DNA of 64,000 nt from Proteles cristata cristata. Its lineage: Eukaryota > Chordata > Mammalia > Carnivora > Hyaenidae. This document shows, piece after piece, positions 43,216 through 54,379 of this stretch (position 1 is its first letter; every line of letters starts with the position of its first letter). Under the pieces are notes generated by a model. The model did no database searches. It had not been told where the DNA came from and worked only from the letters and a program-made list of their open reading frames with translations. The DNA is taken from contig JAESUZ010000476.1 in assembly GCA_017311185.1 (NCBI GenBank), positions 186,001-250,000 of the forward strand. The letters run 5' to 3'. Made by a program: the position numbers and the translations under genes.

Positions 43216-44300
43216 AGAAGTAAAACACCCAAGTCCCTCTGCAGAGGTGGGAGGAGATTATGTATAGTTCAGGAGACTAGACCTTTACACAGAAAATAAA
43301 AGCAGCAAGTAATTGATGAGAATTGTGATTCTCCCCAGACAACAAATATTACCTCCTATGTTTGCAGTGGAGCAGTATGTGGATGATTAAAATTCAGTTG
43401 ATCAGTTAGAAATGACCTATCACTTGCCTAGACTAAAATTTTTCTTGGTGGTAGGCTCTTTCTGAATTTGATGGCTATTTGACACTTTTGCCAAAGAATA
43501 TGTTTTAAATTATGTGTGTAATTAAAAAATGAGAAAATAAAGAATCCAACTATGTACCTTCAAATTATGATACATATAAAAATAGTATAAATATCCACTT
43601 TTAACCATATTTTCTTAGAGGAAGTGGAGGCACAGTTCTTTGGTTTCACTGATAGATGACAATATTAGCTAAAAACATTGGTAAAACTACCCATGGGAAG
43701 TGTTTAGAAAACAAGAATTGAAGAAGAGCATCACTGAAAGACACAATTAGGACAGAATGGAAGAAGAAAAGTGTTATCAAGGACTGAGTAATATTGCTAA
43801 GTGTTGTTGAGGTCATGTAAGATAAGGAGAGCAGATATATGGTTGGCTATCTAAGAGGACTAAAAGTAAAGTTTGCAGGACTTCGGGAAATCATGGATCT
43901 GTAAGACTAGAGATTACGGCTTTTTGTTTTTTGTTTTCTGGGTTTTTTGCTGTGTGGATTTTGAGCTTCTCTGGGATAATAACAAGGTTCATTATGTTAA
44001 AGTTGACTAATCCAGGAGTGATTTGTCCCAGGTGAGTGAGGTTTTGGGAGGCAGTAGGTGATGGTACTATGTAAAAGCGGCAGATTGCTTCTAACATGCA
44101 GGATGAAGCCCAGAGGTGCCACAGTTAGGCTCTCACATTTTACAAAACTCATCATAGAAAAATGCTATCAAATGAATATGCCATGTAACATCTATCAGAA
44201 AGAAAATTGTAAATAGGGTATTTCACATTATCTGTTAATAAGCAACTTAAATAGTGACATAATTTAGAAAGTTTTTAAGATATAAAAACCTAACGAACTG
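43216..44300. other. Unique stretch, no gene seen
   Basis: AT-rich, with a TTTTGTTTTTTGTTTTC patch near 43922. No repeat or exon is recognised. Confidence 0.45.
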
Positions 44301-44302
44301 GC

Positions 44303-44385
44303 TTTTACTACTGACTACACATTATAATCATCTGGGGGAGTTAAAAACACAAATTCCTGGCAACAACGCAGTCCTTAGATTGTTT
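44303..44385 (+). mobile_element. MER5-type DNA transposon remnant
   Basis: CTGACTACACATTATAATCATCTGGGGGAGTTAAAAACACAAATTCCTGGC matches MER5 (GCTGCACATTAGAATCACCTGGGGAGCTTTTAAAAATACAGATGCCTGG). Confidence 0.6.
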
Positions 44386-44653
44386 TCATTTTGCTGATGA
44401 TTTCTTTTGCTTTATTAATAGAAATTCTTAATTTTAATGTAATCTAATCAACTTTTTTTTGTCATCATTTTTTTCTTGTACCTAATTTAATACATTCTGT
44501 CCTTCCTCAAGGTCATGGCTATTCTACCTTGGTTTCTTAAATTTTAAAGTTTTCCTTCCACATGTCTTTAATCCATTAGAAATGTTTATAAATAGCATAA
44601 GGTACTAATTAAATTGTAGTTTTCCTTTGTGGTCTTAGTATTGGTGGTCCCAG

Positions 44654-44681
44654 GCTTCTTCTTCTTCTTCTTTTTTTTTTT
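44654..44681 (+). repeat. (TTC)n / poly-T microsatellite
   Basis: TTCTTCTTCTTCTTC followed by eleven T residues, just left of the carnivore L1 insertion. Confidence 0.85.
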
Positions 44682-44700
44682 AAGGGCTCAACCTTTCTTT

Positions 44701-45452
44701 TTCTTTTTCTTAAATAATTTATTGTCAAGTTGGTTTCCATATAATACCCAGTGCTCTTCCCAACAAGTGCCCTCTATCATGCCCATTACCCCCCTTCCTC
44801 AGTTTGTTCTCAGTATTCAAGAGTCTCTCATGGTTTGCCTCCCTCCCTCTCCTCAACTATTTTTCCCTTCTCCTCCCCCATGGTCCTCCGTTAAGTTTCT
44901 CCTAATCCACCTATATGTGCAAACGTATGGTATCTGTCCTTCTCTGCCTGACTTAATTCTCTCAGCATAACACCCTCAAGTTCATCCATGTTGCTACACA
45001 TGGCCAGATTTCATTCTTTCTCATTGCCATGGAGTATTCCATTGTATAGATAAACCACATCTTCTTGATCCATTCATCAGTTGAATGGATCTTTCCATGT
45101 TTTGGCTATTGTTGAAAGTGCTGCTATGAACATTGGAGTACATGTGCCCCTATGCATCAGCACTCCTGTATTCCTTGGCTAAATTCCTAGCAGTGCTATC
45201 GCTGGGTCATAGGGGAGTTCTAGTGTTAATTTTTTGAGGAATCTCCACACTGTTTTCCAGAGGGGCTGTACCAGTTTACACTCCCACCAACAGTGTAGGA
45301 GGGTGCCCGTTTCTCCACATCCTTGCCAGCATGTATAGTCTCCCGATTTGTTCATTTTAGACACTCTGACTGGTATAAGGTGGTATGTCAATGTGGTTTT
45401 GATTTGTATTTCCCTGATGATGAGGGACGCCGAGCATCATTTCATGTGTCTG
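44701..45452 (-). repeat. Carnivore LINE-1, 5'-truncated, nested in an old L1
   Basis: On the minus strand it covers the end of ORF2 and the 3' untranslated region, sharing blocks with 23238-23681 (TTTATTGTCAAGTTGG, GTCTCTCATGGTTTGCC, ACATGGCCAGATTTCATT, CACATCTTCTTGATCC). GGGCTCAACCTTTCTTT (44684-44700) and GGGTTCAACCTTTCTTT (45453-45469) form a 17-bp target-site duplication with one difference. About 750 bp long, non-functional. Confidence 0.93.
45179..45391 (-). pseudogene. LINE-1 ORF2p C-terminal fragment (dead)
   Basis: The open frame of about 70 codons encodes the Cys-rich C-terminus of L1 ORF2 protein. It keeps the CX3CX7HX4C knuckle ([18 protein letters not shown]), followed by LVQPLW, the [16 protein letters not shown] stretch, and then an in-frame stop. 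It has no start context, since the element is 5'-truncated. Only about 5% of a full ORF2 remains. It has no enzymatic domain (no endonuclease or reverse transcriptase part). Confidence 0.9.
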
Positions 45453-46169
45453 GGGTTCAACCTTTCTTTAGGGAGTTATAATTCATTTCTCTCCTTTGTC
45501 TCATATTCTCATATCCTTGTATGTATGGGTTTGTTTCTGGTCTTTCAATTCAGTTACATTAGCAATTTGTCTATCCTTTGCCCATGCCATACTGTCTTAA
45601 TTATTACAGCTTTACAATAAACATTGATGTTTCATGAGGGGTCATCATACCATCTTCTTATCCTTCTTCAGCAATACTTTGATTATTTTTGTTCATCCAC
45701 ATAAACTTAGAATGAGCTTATCAAATTCCTTGTAAAACCCTTTTGTGAAAATTAAATAAATCCAAAAGTCAATTTGATAAGTGACATCTTTAAAATATTG
45801 AGGACTCCTACTTACGGTGCAGATGGTTTACTTGAATTTGCTGATTTTAAAGTATTTTCAGTGGAGTGGAATTGATATACCAAACATTCAAGAAAGAAAT
45901 ATCAATTCTACACAAACTTTTCCAGACCACAGAAGAGGAATAAAACTTCTAGATTCATTTTATGAAGTCAGACCTTTTAACAAAACCAAGACATTACAAT
46001 AAGAGAGAACCATAGACTAGTATTTTTCATGAAAACAGATACAAAAATCCTCAGTAACATATAACCAAATTAATATCAGCAATTTTAAGAAAATGTTAAG
46101 ACACCAAAGTTGAGTGGGATTTATCCTGGAGGAGCAGGGCTAGTTCAGTACTCAAAATCAATGCAATCA

Positions 46170-46385
46170 GGGGCGCCTGGGTGGCTTAGTCGGTTAAGCG
46201 TCCGACTTTCGCTTGGGTCATGATCTCGCGGTTCGTGGGTTCGAGCCCCGCGTCGGGCTCTGTGCTGACTGCCAGCTCAGAGCCTGGAGCCTGTTCCAGT
46301 CTGTGACTCCCTGTCTCTCTGACCCTCCCCTGCTCACGCTGTCTCTCTCTCTCTCTCCTAGAAATAAATAAAAAATATTTAAAAA
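46170..46385 (+). repeat. Young felid tRNA-Lys SINE
   Basis: Near-intact, CpG-rich copy: GGGGCGCCTGGGTGGCTTAGTC head, CTCGCGGTTCGTGGGTTCGAGCCCCGCG core, CTGACTGCCAGCTC variant, AGAAATAAATAAAAAAT tail. A perfect 16-bp duplication, AAAATCAATGCAATCA, lies at 46154-46169 and 46386-46401. Inserted in the L1 ORF2 segment. Confidence 0.98.
46182..46247 (+). promoter_or_regulatory. Intact internal RNA polymerase III promoter (A and B boxes) of a SINE
   Basis: A box TGGCTTAGTCGG (46182-46193) and B box GGTTCGAGCC (46238-46247), about 56 bp apart start to start, match the tRNA-type polymerase III promoter layout. Both are uncorrupted, so transcription by polymerase III is possible in principle. Other young copies (6004, 25842, 26809, 34831, 49519) keep the same elements. 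Confidence 0.7.
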
Positions 46386-46930
46386 AAAATCAATGCAATC
46401 AACATGTCAATAATTAAAGAAGAAAATTCATATGATTATATTTATACAAAAGAAGCAGTTGACAAAATTCAATATTCATTCATGACAAACTAGAAAGAAA
46501 TGTTTACTTTCTCAACCCAGTGAAGGGATCTAACCCCTTCCCATCCCCCTCCCTCCAAATAGAATTAACATAACACTTCATTGTGAAAATCTGAATTCTT
46601 TAATCCTTAAGATTGTAAAAGAGGAAAGTATGCTCACTCTCGTCTCGTCTCACTACTATTTGACATTTGCTGGACGTCATAACCAGTGCAATAAATAAGC
46701 CATAGAGACTGGAGAGAAAGGGATAAAACTTACTGTATTAATAGATGAGATGATTGTCTATAAAGAGTATACAGAGAAACTACAAAAAGATATCAGACTT
46801 AAAAATTCAATTTAGCAAGGTCAGAGGATACTAGGTCAAAATATAAAAAGAATTTGTATTGCTACATACTGGTAATGAACAATTTGAAATTGAACCAAAA
46901 TCTAGAGATGAGTTTAATGACTGGCCACTT

Positions 46931-49501
46931 GTTAATTTAGTAAAGTTTGCTTATTTTTCCATGTATAGGATGTCACTACGAAGCTTGGTCAGGATTTGAC
47001 TTGGATTTTCAGCACCCTTTAAAGAAAATAATTTATCAATTGATTGGGACTTCCCATGGTTCAGCATACTCTTGGTGTTATTTCAAATCTCTGATGATGC
47101 AGTCACACCTCAACAGTTGTTATATCCAACACAGATTGACAAGAACTGTTGTTTTCAACAATAGATCTGAAATAGGCTTGGCTGAGTTCAAATAATTTGT
47201 GGACAGAAAAAGGCATGTGATCTGCATCATGGTGTCTCATCGCCCAAAAACATATGCTTAATAAGTTATAAGGAAGGGACAAAAATTGAAAAATTTCCTG
47301 AACAAGCCTGTTGAAGGTGGCAGTTGAAAATACCTTCAGATCTCTTGGAACCTGACGTGTCACTGTGCATTTCATTAAAAAAAAAAGTCTGTCTTTCTGA
47401 ATTGCTTACAGAATGAACCTATTAATAGATAATAACTTGCAAGTGAAGCAAAATGTGGTCTGGTGATGGTTCAGCTTTTATTTGCTTTTAACTTAAATGT
47501 TAAATATTCTTCAAACCATTGACTTGGAGTATGGTAGGTTCCTATCTCTTTAATATGGATTTTTCAGCCTATGCCTTGCAAGGCACCTTATATAATATGA
47601 CAGTGCTATGTTCATAATCTGCCAAGGTGTTCCTTCCTAGCTGCCTTGATGATAGATGTACCATTATATGTGTCTCCACCAGAGGTATAAGGCATTGAAA
47701 ATTTCTTCTCTGCCACGTGTCCGCAGGGCCCTCAAAAGAGGAAATAATTATTTTCAGGCCACCGCAATGACCTAAGTAAAAACATCTGGTATTTCTACAT
47801 CAGTATAGTAGAAAGGTAGACATACTAAAAGCGACCCATTTGCTGATTAAATAGTTATTTTGGATGGCCATTATTTATTCCATAATGATATGATTTTTAG
47901 ATTTCCCTAAATAGTTCTCTATATACATTATTCATTTGTTCAAATATTTGTCTCAAATATTCTTCAAAGGTAGTACATGTTAGACACTGAACCAAGGTAC
48001 TTAGTTGTGTAGGAAGCAAAGTGAAATAAGATTATATGAAATTATTTCTAAGAACTAATCAGCCCAGAAGAAATAAAATCTTCAATGAGAGGCAATAAAA
48101 GACTCCGATTAATTCTCTATACATACGAGTAAGGTTATGTTTTCATTCTGCTGTCTGAGAGGGAAATCTATACAGAAGACAGTGTCACAGGACCTGATCA
48201 TCACGCTCTATGGCTTTGAATGTCATGCACAATTTATTTCCTACTTTTGTTTCAGATAAGAATGCCAGCTTAAATATGTAAAACTTTTAAAATACGAAAT
48301 ATTCCCAGGTAGGTTAAAGGATATGTTACTTCCTGCTGTTCTGTCAAAATAACTTTAAAATGTACTTGAGCTGGGAGAAAGTGAGATTGATTTTAAAGGT
48401 ACCCTCTGCAGGGGTAGCATCAGTTAAGAAACAAAAGAAAGTGAGAATTCAGTAAGTGAAGTCTAAGAACTTTTTGTCAGAAATGGTTGGTATTCATGTC
48501 CTTGAATTCTGTTTACCCAAAGGAAAAACAGGGTCAAAAAGCCCAGAAACATTTTGTGGTCAGCTTGTATAGTTCAAAACCAGTTTATTTGCTTTAGTGG
48601 CTAATTCTTTGTAAGCAAATTCTCCTGTTTTTCCAGCCACAGTAGCCACACCATTGTTCAGAGAAGTATACTTTCTGTATTATAATATTAATAAACTAAG
48701 AGTGAAATGTTACCACAAATGTGGAGAAGAGAGGGGAAAACTTAAACATACTTCTTTTATATGAATGATGCCATTGGAAAAAGAATTTTACAAAATCAGA
48801 GGCAAGACTTAGGGCACATAAATGGCATCTATTAGTTTTTACAAGTTTGTTTTGAACTCACAGTTTAAGTTTCAGGGTCTAGTTAGCAGAGTGCCTTATT
48901 AAAAACCTGCAATCTGGTGATCGCAATTCAGATAAAACCAATAGAAATGTATGTAAGTCCTTATATGTTTTTACAGATGAATTTAAGTATTTGAACCATG
49001 TAGCAGATTTAAAGGAAAATATTACTTTGATATTACATCTTTAGACTGACAGCTCTTACGTGGCCAAAGGAAATGTATCTAAACACCCTGTAGCCTTGTA
49101 ATAGCTATGGGAACACATTCTTGTTGTGTTCCTTGCATCTTCAGTGAAACAGTATTTGAATCTGCTTGAGTTGTGCCTTAGATTTCCCATAACACAAAAG
49201 CAATTTTGCAGTAAAGAAAACATGGAATATGATGTCACTATATCAAATTATATGGCTTCATTGATAATGAGAAGAAATTTTAGGACGTTAAAAACATCTT
49301 AACAAAGAATATCTAAGCTTAGGTAATAATTCATATCTTTTACCTCATGCCAGAGATTACGCCAGGGAATCAGAGGAGGAGGAATAGCAAAGAGACAAAT
49401 GGAAGAAGTAACACACTGTGGGGTAATCAGTATGGTGGAGTTTGGATTTCGGAGGTACAAATTGTAGCACAGTGTAGTCAGCTCAGTGAATTGTGGATCT
49501 T
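46931..49501. other. Long unique stretch, no gene seen
   Basis: About 2.6 kb without any SINE. The part at 47000-47380 is non-repetitive with a more balanced composition, and its overlapping plus (46947-47195) and minus (47103-47375) frames of 82-90 codons are in antisense to each other, so neither is credited. It may be conserved non-coding DNA. Confidence 0.35.
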
Positions 49502-49515
49502 AGGAGTACATGTTC

Positions 49516-49518
<3 letters not shown>

Positions 49519-49548
<30 letters not shown>

Positions 49549-49755
49549 TTTTTAATGTTTTATATTTCTAGGAGAGAGAGAGACAGCGTGAGCAGGGGAG
49601 GGTCAGAGAGAGAGGGAGTCACAGACTGAAACAGGCTCCAGGCTCTGAGCTGGCAGTCAGCACAGAGCCCGACGCGGGGCTCGAACCCACGAACCGCGAG
49701 ATCATGACCCAAGCGAAAGTCGGACGCTTAACCGACTAAGCCACCCAGGCGCCCC
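49519..49755 (-). repeat. Very young felid tRNA-Lys SINE
   Basis: Reverse-strand copy with an almost unmutated CpG-rich core (CCGACGCGGGGCTCGAACC, GAACCGCGAG) and TAAGCCACCCAGGCGCCCC end, plus a long T-rich tail (A-tail). A perfect 17-bp duplication, AGGAGTACATGTTCTTT, lies at 49502-49518 and 49756-49772. With 6004 and 46170 it is among the least mutated copies here. Confidence 0.98.
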
Positions 49756-49984
49756 AGGAGTACATGTTCTTTATTTGGAAGATATTCTATGTCCATGAAG
49801 ATAGAATCGTCAGATGTAACATTAGACATTGCATATTATATAACCTAACTTGCAAGATCATGGAAAGCCAAAGAATATTGCTTGATCCTAAGCTTGGAAT
49901 AAAGTTGGTCCCCAATAATATCTGGCTTCTCTGTTTCCTACTATTACATGTATTATTCAGTATGAGATATTTTAAGCATACTGG

Positions 49985-50045
49985 ATTTTGAGGTCCTTGA
50001 GAAATGAACTTTGTCTTATTCATATTTATACCCTCTGTGATAATG
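49985..50045 (+). repeat. Possible LINE-2 3' end fragment
   Basis: TTTTGAGGTCCTTGAGAAATGAACTTTGTCTTATTCATATTTATACCC resembles the L2 tail (GAGCTCCTTGAGGGCAGGGACTTTGTCTTATTCATCTTTGTATCCC). Confidence 0.45.
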
Positions 50046-50059
50046 GAGGGTATAAATAT
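50022..50059 (+). repeat. Perfect 14-bp inverted repeat (hairpin)
   Basis: ATATTTATACCCTC (50022-50035) and its exact reverse complement GAGGGTATAAATAT (50046-50059) flank the 10-base loop TGTGATAATG. No T-run follows, so it is not a terminator-like structure. Confidence 0.9.
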
Positions 50060-50074
50060 ATTCAAAATACATTT

Positions 50075-50110
50075 ATATATGTATACATATATATATATGT
50101 ATACATATAT
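50075..50110 (+). repeat. Perfect 36-bp AT-rich palindrome
   Basis: Symmetric about 50092/50093, with two GTATAC blocks (50081-50086 and 50099-50104) embedded in TA dinucleotides. It is self-complementary without a spacer, so cruciform-prone. It lies 15 bp from the hairpin at 50022-50059. Confidence 0.9.
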
Positions 50111-50349
50111 TTAAAATATGTTCAAAAATATTAAATGGACATAGTTGAATTTTTGTGTATAGCAAGTCCAGTAGGGGAAATACTTCAAGAATAAGCACTG
50201 TGGCCAGTGTCACTTACATTCTAGTTGGGGTGCCAACATTCGGCTGAGGCCTGATTCACTTCTGAATTTTCTGTTTCACATGTATAAACCTTGTCTCTAT
50301 TCCTTTTGTTCCCAGCAAGACCAATAGTTCCATTAAAATAGAAAATTGT

Positions 50350-50529
50350 TGGGGCACTTGGTGGCTCAGATGGTTAAGTGTCCAATTTAGACTCCGGTCA
50401 TGATCTCATGGTTTGTGAGATCAAGCCCCGCATAGAACTCTGTGCTGACAGTGCAGAGCCTGCTTGGGATTGTTTCTCTCCCTCTGTTCCTCCCCCAGTC
50501 ACTCTCAAAATAAATAAATAAACTTAAAA
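50350..50529 (+). repeat. Felid tRNA-Lys SINE, older variant
   Basis: GGGGCACTTGGTGGCTCAG head (one G lost), GTGCTGACAGTGCAGAGCCTGCTTGGG body of the older subfamily, AAAATAAATAAATAAAC tail. Only an AAAATTGT-type duplication remains (50342-50349 and about 50529-50536). Confidence 0.94.
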
Positions 50530-50536
50530 AAATTGT

Positions 50537-53500
50537 CATGCACTTCTTTCATAGCATTACCCTTGCTGGAGTTAAATGTCTAAAAAACAAAACAAAAACT
50601 AGTGGCTGGTATGAGACCATAGGTTCTCAATTTGCTGCTCTCAGTCCTACCAATCTTTGTGTCACTTTGATCAATTTCAGGAAAAAGAAATGGGTTATTT
50701 ATGCATATTCCTAAATAGGAGTGGTTGAAGACACTCTTAAAAGAGAAGTGGTTACTCATCAGACAGAAATGCTTACTGTCAAATCCACAGTAGGTGCTCA
50801 ATTGACACTTACCCCAGATAGCGGGCTGTCTCAATTATCAGTCAGAGATGGACTGTACTGTATTTGCCGCATAGCACAGTGTGAGAGAGGTCACAAGAAA
50901 AATAACATTTTGGAATTCTGACTAGTGAATGGAATTGATTAGGCGAAATTCCACATCTCAGGGTGCTAATTATTCTACAAGCTATTGAGATGCAGCTGAA
51001 TTTTTTTTCCCCCTAAGATTCACACACCCAAGTTATAATGGGATGGCTAATAGTTAGATTTCTGAATTCATTTATGGACTACTCATCCGTGTGGAGAATG
51101 CTGTCCAATACAAATACAAAAACACAAAATTGTTTGCTAACCACCAGTTATTTGGTAACTTGAAATAATAAAATTCATAATGCCTGACAATTGGAAAAAT
51201 ACCAGTGTAATAAAATAAAATCTTAAAAATCTAAGAAATATTTAAAAGTAATTAAATTACTTCAGTGGGAATTATTATAGAACATGCAGAAGATTAGGTT
51301 TTCTCTGACTAATAGGATTTGCTTCTGTATGTATTGTATGCAAGTTGCTTTAATTCACACACACACGAAGGAAGGTCACATAATGAAGTAACAAAACACT
51401 TTCTTTAACAAGATGTATTGATCTAACACCAGAACCTATAAAGAATATGGTTTCTTCTTCCATATTTATACTCATTATTAAGTGTTAAATAAAATCAATA
51501 TTCCATATCTAGCTCCAATTGATAGTATTCAGTAATTTGGGGTAAAGTACAAAACATTCAAATTGAAAAAAATAGCTAGAATCAGCCAAAAAAGTGCTTC
51601 ACTATATTAAAGATCAGGAAGATATCAAATAGATTAGTTATTTTGAAAAGAGGGTATGAGGATGGTTGATTTGAAGAACCTTCAATGCAATACATTCCCA
51701 CCTCACATTACATACTCCAAGCAAGGGAAAGCTATATCTCTACTCTGTTTCCTTCTGTTTCTTTATTTGTGGGATAACATACCATGTTTTGAAAATACGT
51801 ACGTTATTCACTATGGAAAGAACTCATGGCGGAGAGTGGGGATGAAGGAAAACACTGATGTTCTTGAACCAGAATTGAAATGCTAGTTCACCTCCTTATG
51901 ACCAGTGTCTTAGAGAAAACAACCTCAATAATTACTGGAAGTAACAGGAAGCATTCTCTGCAAGAGGAGGGTAGGCAATGAAGTTCCCAGAGGTTTTCCA
52001 GCCTTCCTTATGGTCTAGCAGAAGAATTTGAATGTTGAGAGTAAGAGGATGGAAGTTGAAACATTTCTGCCTCTAGTGTGGAGGATTGATCTTTAGTGTC
52101 TAGAAAACATGCTTAGAGAATAAAGCTGAAAAAAAAAACCATAGAAACTGTTAGAAAATAGTATATTTCTAATATTAAACTCTATAGACATAAATGTATA
52201 ATAATGTCTAAAACCTAGGAAATGGCACACTATTTCAAGAGGAAGGAAATAGAAAACCAAAACAAAACAGGAAGTTCTAAGAAATAATCTTACACTGAAT
52301 TTTATGGAGGGGAACGGCTCACCAGGAAAGTAGCTTTGCCTCAGAAGGGAGGCTTTATTTTCTTATATAGAAAGATATGATCATACTTGCCAAAGTAAAA
52401 ATACTTAATTTGGTTTCTGCATGACTCTGTTGAATTGATTCTTTTATTTCTTTCCTGGAAATTATTTACTTTTATTACCTTTATTGGAATGGTGAATTAA
52501 ACACTTTCTTCTTATTTATATATATTAAGTGTGATGGAAAATCCCAAATGGGAGTAACTCAAATAGTTAATATATATTTAGGAAAATAGCCATCCTAAAA
52601 ATATATGTAAAATTTATAGTGGCAAAAATATAACTATTCACAAATGTTAAGGGTGTAAAGAACAAAAGAGTTCAATGACTACACCATTAATTTTATTGTA
52701 ACATATGTCTTTTATAAGATAAATATCCATTAGCTTCTTGGACTCTGTGGATATTGTTAAAATATATAAAGATTATTTGAAAAATATTACCTTAAAATAA
52801 TAGCTTTCTACATGATTTTTATCTGTTCAAAGAATAATGCAGAAGGGTGATAAAGTAAAATATAATTGTGTGAAAAAGGGAAGGAGGGAATGATTGTAAG
52901 CATTTGCCACAGTGGGTTAATGTCAATATTAAAAATATAATTTTTTGATACATAGATTCTAAGTAAATCATGGACCTAGAAACTGATGGAGGAATTAATA
53001 ACCAAGAACTGCATATTTAAAGACCTTGAGGCACAGAGGTCAGGCACATTTAGAAACCTGAAATAAGTTCACCATGGCTTGAACCTATGTTTAATGTAAC
53101 AAAACTTTAGGGACGCTTCTATAGTGGATATTGAGCTGGCAATTACAACTGATTTGTGGTCATGATTTTTAAAAATTCCTGTGATCTGTAACTACAGATC
53201 TGTTAAATAATGACTAGTAAATCTAATTTTAAACCGCCTATCAAACAGTTTGAGAAATTTAAGGGCAAGCCAGTGTTATCTGAGCATTACTCTAATTAGA
53301 AGCAAATATTCTTATAGATCCAGTGCAAATGATAAGAAAAATTAAATAAGAAACATACCATTCTACTTTATTTCTACAGAACCAACTACAACCCTAAAAG
53401 ATATGTAGCAACATTTTCCAAATGCCATTGGTTTGATTTTCAAAATTCTTGGTACTCTCTGAAAAACAGTAGGATCTTACTATACCTCTATTCATGATTT

Positions 53501-53590
53501 GATAGAATTCACATAATGCTGCTTGATTATTCTTCATTAATAAGAAACTGTTACTGGGGACATACCTTATGCCAAGAATGACCTATAAGC
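50537..53590. other. Long AT-rich unique stretch, with one MIR remnant
   Basis: About 3 kb without SINEs. AAGACCTTGAGGCACAGAGGTCAGGCAC...TTCACCATGGCTTGAACC (53018-53090) looks like an antisense MIR. A short CA run lies at 51356-51365. No exon or RNA gene is recognised. Confidence 0.4.
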
Positions 53591-53599
53591 ATATGAAAT

Positions 53600-54365
53600 A
53601 CTCATCTTTATTGATAAATTTTATTTTCATGATTATTAATGGTAACAATGAGTTACCATTTCACACCACCAGGTCACTAAACTATTTTTTTAAAGTTCTA
53701 AAAATACAATGTGGTGGTATGGGTTTGTTGGAATGGGAACATTCCAACAGAAGTGTAACTACTACCATTGCTGTGAAAAACCATTTCATATTACCTTGTA
53801 AAGTAATAAATGCGCACATACCAGCAATTCCGCTCCTAGGTGTATGCATATACTGGAAGATGTTTTATACCAGAAAAACTAAGAAAAAAATAACAAGCAA
53901 ACAAAACCTAGATTCTTTAATACTAGAATAATTAATTAGTGATCTCTTTATAAAACCGCAAAGAATATGAATTAACTGTAGCCAATTTTTCAACATGGAT
54001 AAGTCTCAAACTCAATTTTGGGAAAATAGTAACAAAATATATACAGTTGGCTTCTTTCACATAAAGTTCAAAAATAAGTTAAACTAAATAGTAAGTTGCT
54101 GGGGCCCCTGGGCGGTTCAGTCTGTTAAGTGTCTGACTTCAGCTTAGGTCATGATCTCACAGTTCGTGGATTCGAGCCCTGAATCAGGCTGTGCTGACAG
54201 CTCAGAGCCTGTTTCAGATTTTGGGTCTCCCTCTCTCTCTGCCCCTCCCCTGCTCATGATCGGTCTCTCTCGGTCTCAAAAATAAATAAACAGTTAAAAA
54301 AATTTTTAAATAGTAAGTTGCTTAGGGGTATATCCATATGTGATAAAGCTATGATGAAAAACCAG
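53600..54365 (+). repeat. Old LINE-1 (L1M) 3' region, interrupted by a SINE
   Basis: Plus-strand L1M landmarks: AATGAGTTACCATTTCACACCACCAGGTCACTAAAC (53647), ACCAGCAATTCCGCTCCTAGGTGTATGCATATACTGG (53819), TTTCAACATGGATAAGTCTCAAAC (53988), GTTGGCTTCTTTCACATAAAGTTC (54046). The CAGCAATTCCACTCCTAGGTATATACCC core is diagnostic. The SINE at 54101-54306 splits it. Confidence 0.75.
54101..54306 (+). repeat. Felid tRNA-Lys SINE with perfect target-site duplication
   Basis: GGGGCCCCTGGGCGGTTCAGTC head, B box GGATTCGAGCCC, tail AAAATAAATAAACAGTT. TAAATAGTAAGTTGCT (16 bp) is exact at 54085-54100 and 54307-54322. Nested in L1M. Confidence 0.97.
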
Positions 54366-54379
54366 ACATTGATTATCCC

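Larger units (their letters stand above)
44386..45835 (-). repeat. Old LINE-1, 3' part of a 5'-inverted insertion
   Basis: On the plus strand, antisense L1 ORF2-end text is visible: TTCTTAATTTTAATGTAATCTAATCAAC (44426), CATGTCTTTAATCCATTAGAAATG (44561). After the nested carnivore L1 it resumes with GGGTTTGTTTCTGGTC (45527), CCATGCCATACTGTCTTAATTATTACAGCTTTACAATAA (45583), GAATGAGCTTATCAAATTCC (45711), and AAAATATTGAGGACTCC (45792). At about 45836 it flips to sense orientation. A nested carnivore L1 occupies 44701-45452. Confidence 0.7.
45836..46930 (+). repeat. Old LINE-1 ORF2 segment, inverted 5' part of the same insertion
   Basis: Sense L1 ORF2 text: GATATACCAAACATTCAAGAAAG (45872), TCTACACAAACTTTTCCAGACCACAGAAGAGG (45907), ACCAAGACATTACAATAAGAGAG (45982), GTTGAGTGGGATTTATCCTGGAGG (46108). 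It continues after the SINE with GTTGACAAAATTCAATATTCATTCATGACAAAC (46459), CTCACTCTCGTCTCGTCTCACTACTATTTGACA (46634), and TGTATTGCTACATACTGGTAATGAACAA (46855). Many stops; dead. In L1 coordinates it ends roughly 200 bases upstream of where the minus-strand arm at 44386-45835 begins. Confidence 0.75.

Noticed and set aside
46170..46260. tRNA-like sequence with A and B boxes
   Set aside because: It is the tRNA-Lys-derived head of a SINE: no acceptor stem pairing or mature tRNA 3' end, and it continues into the SINE body. The same applies to every other SINE head in the window.
53569..53931. 120-codon open frame on the plus strand
   Set aside because: Lies inside an L1M 3' untranslated region, which never codes.
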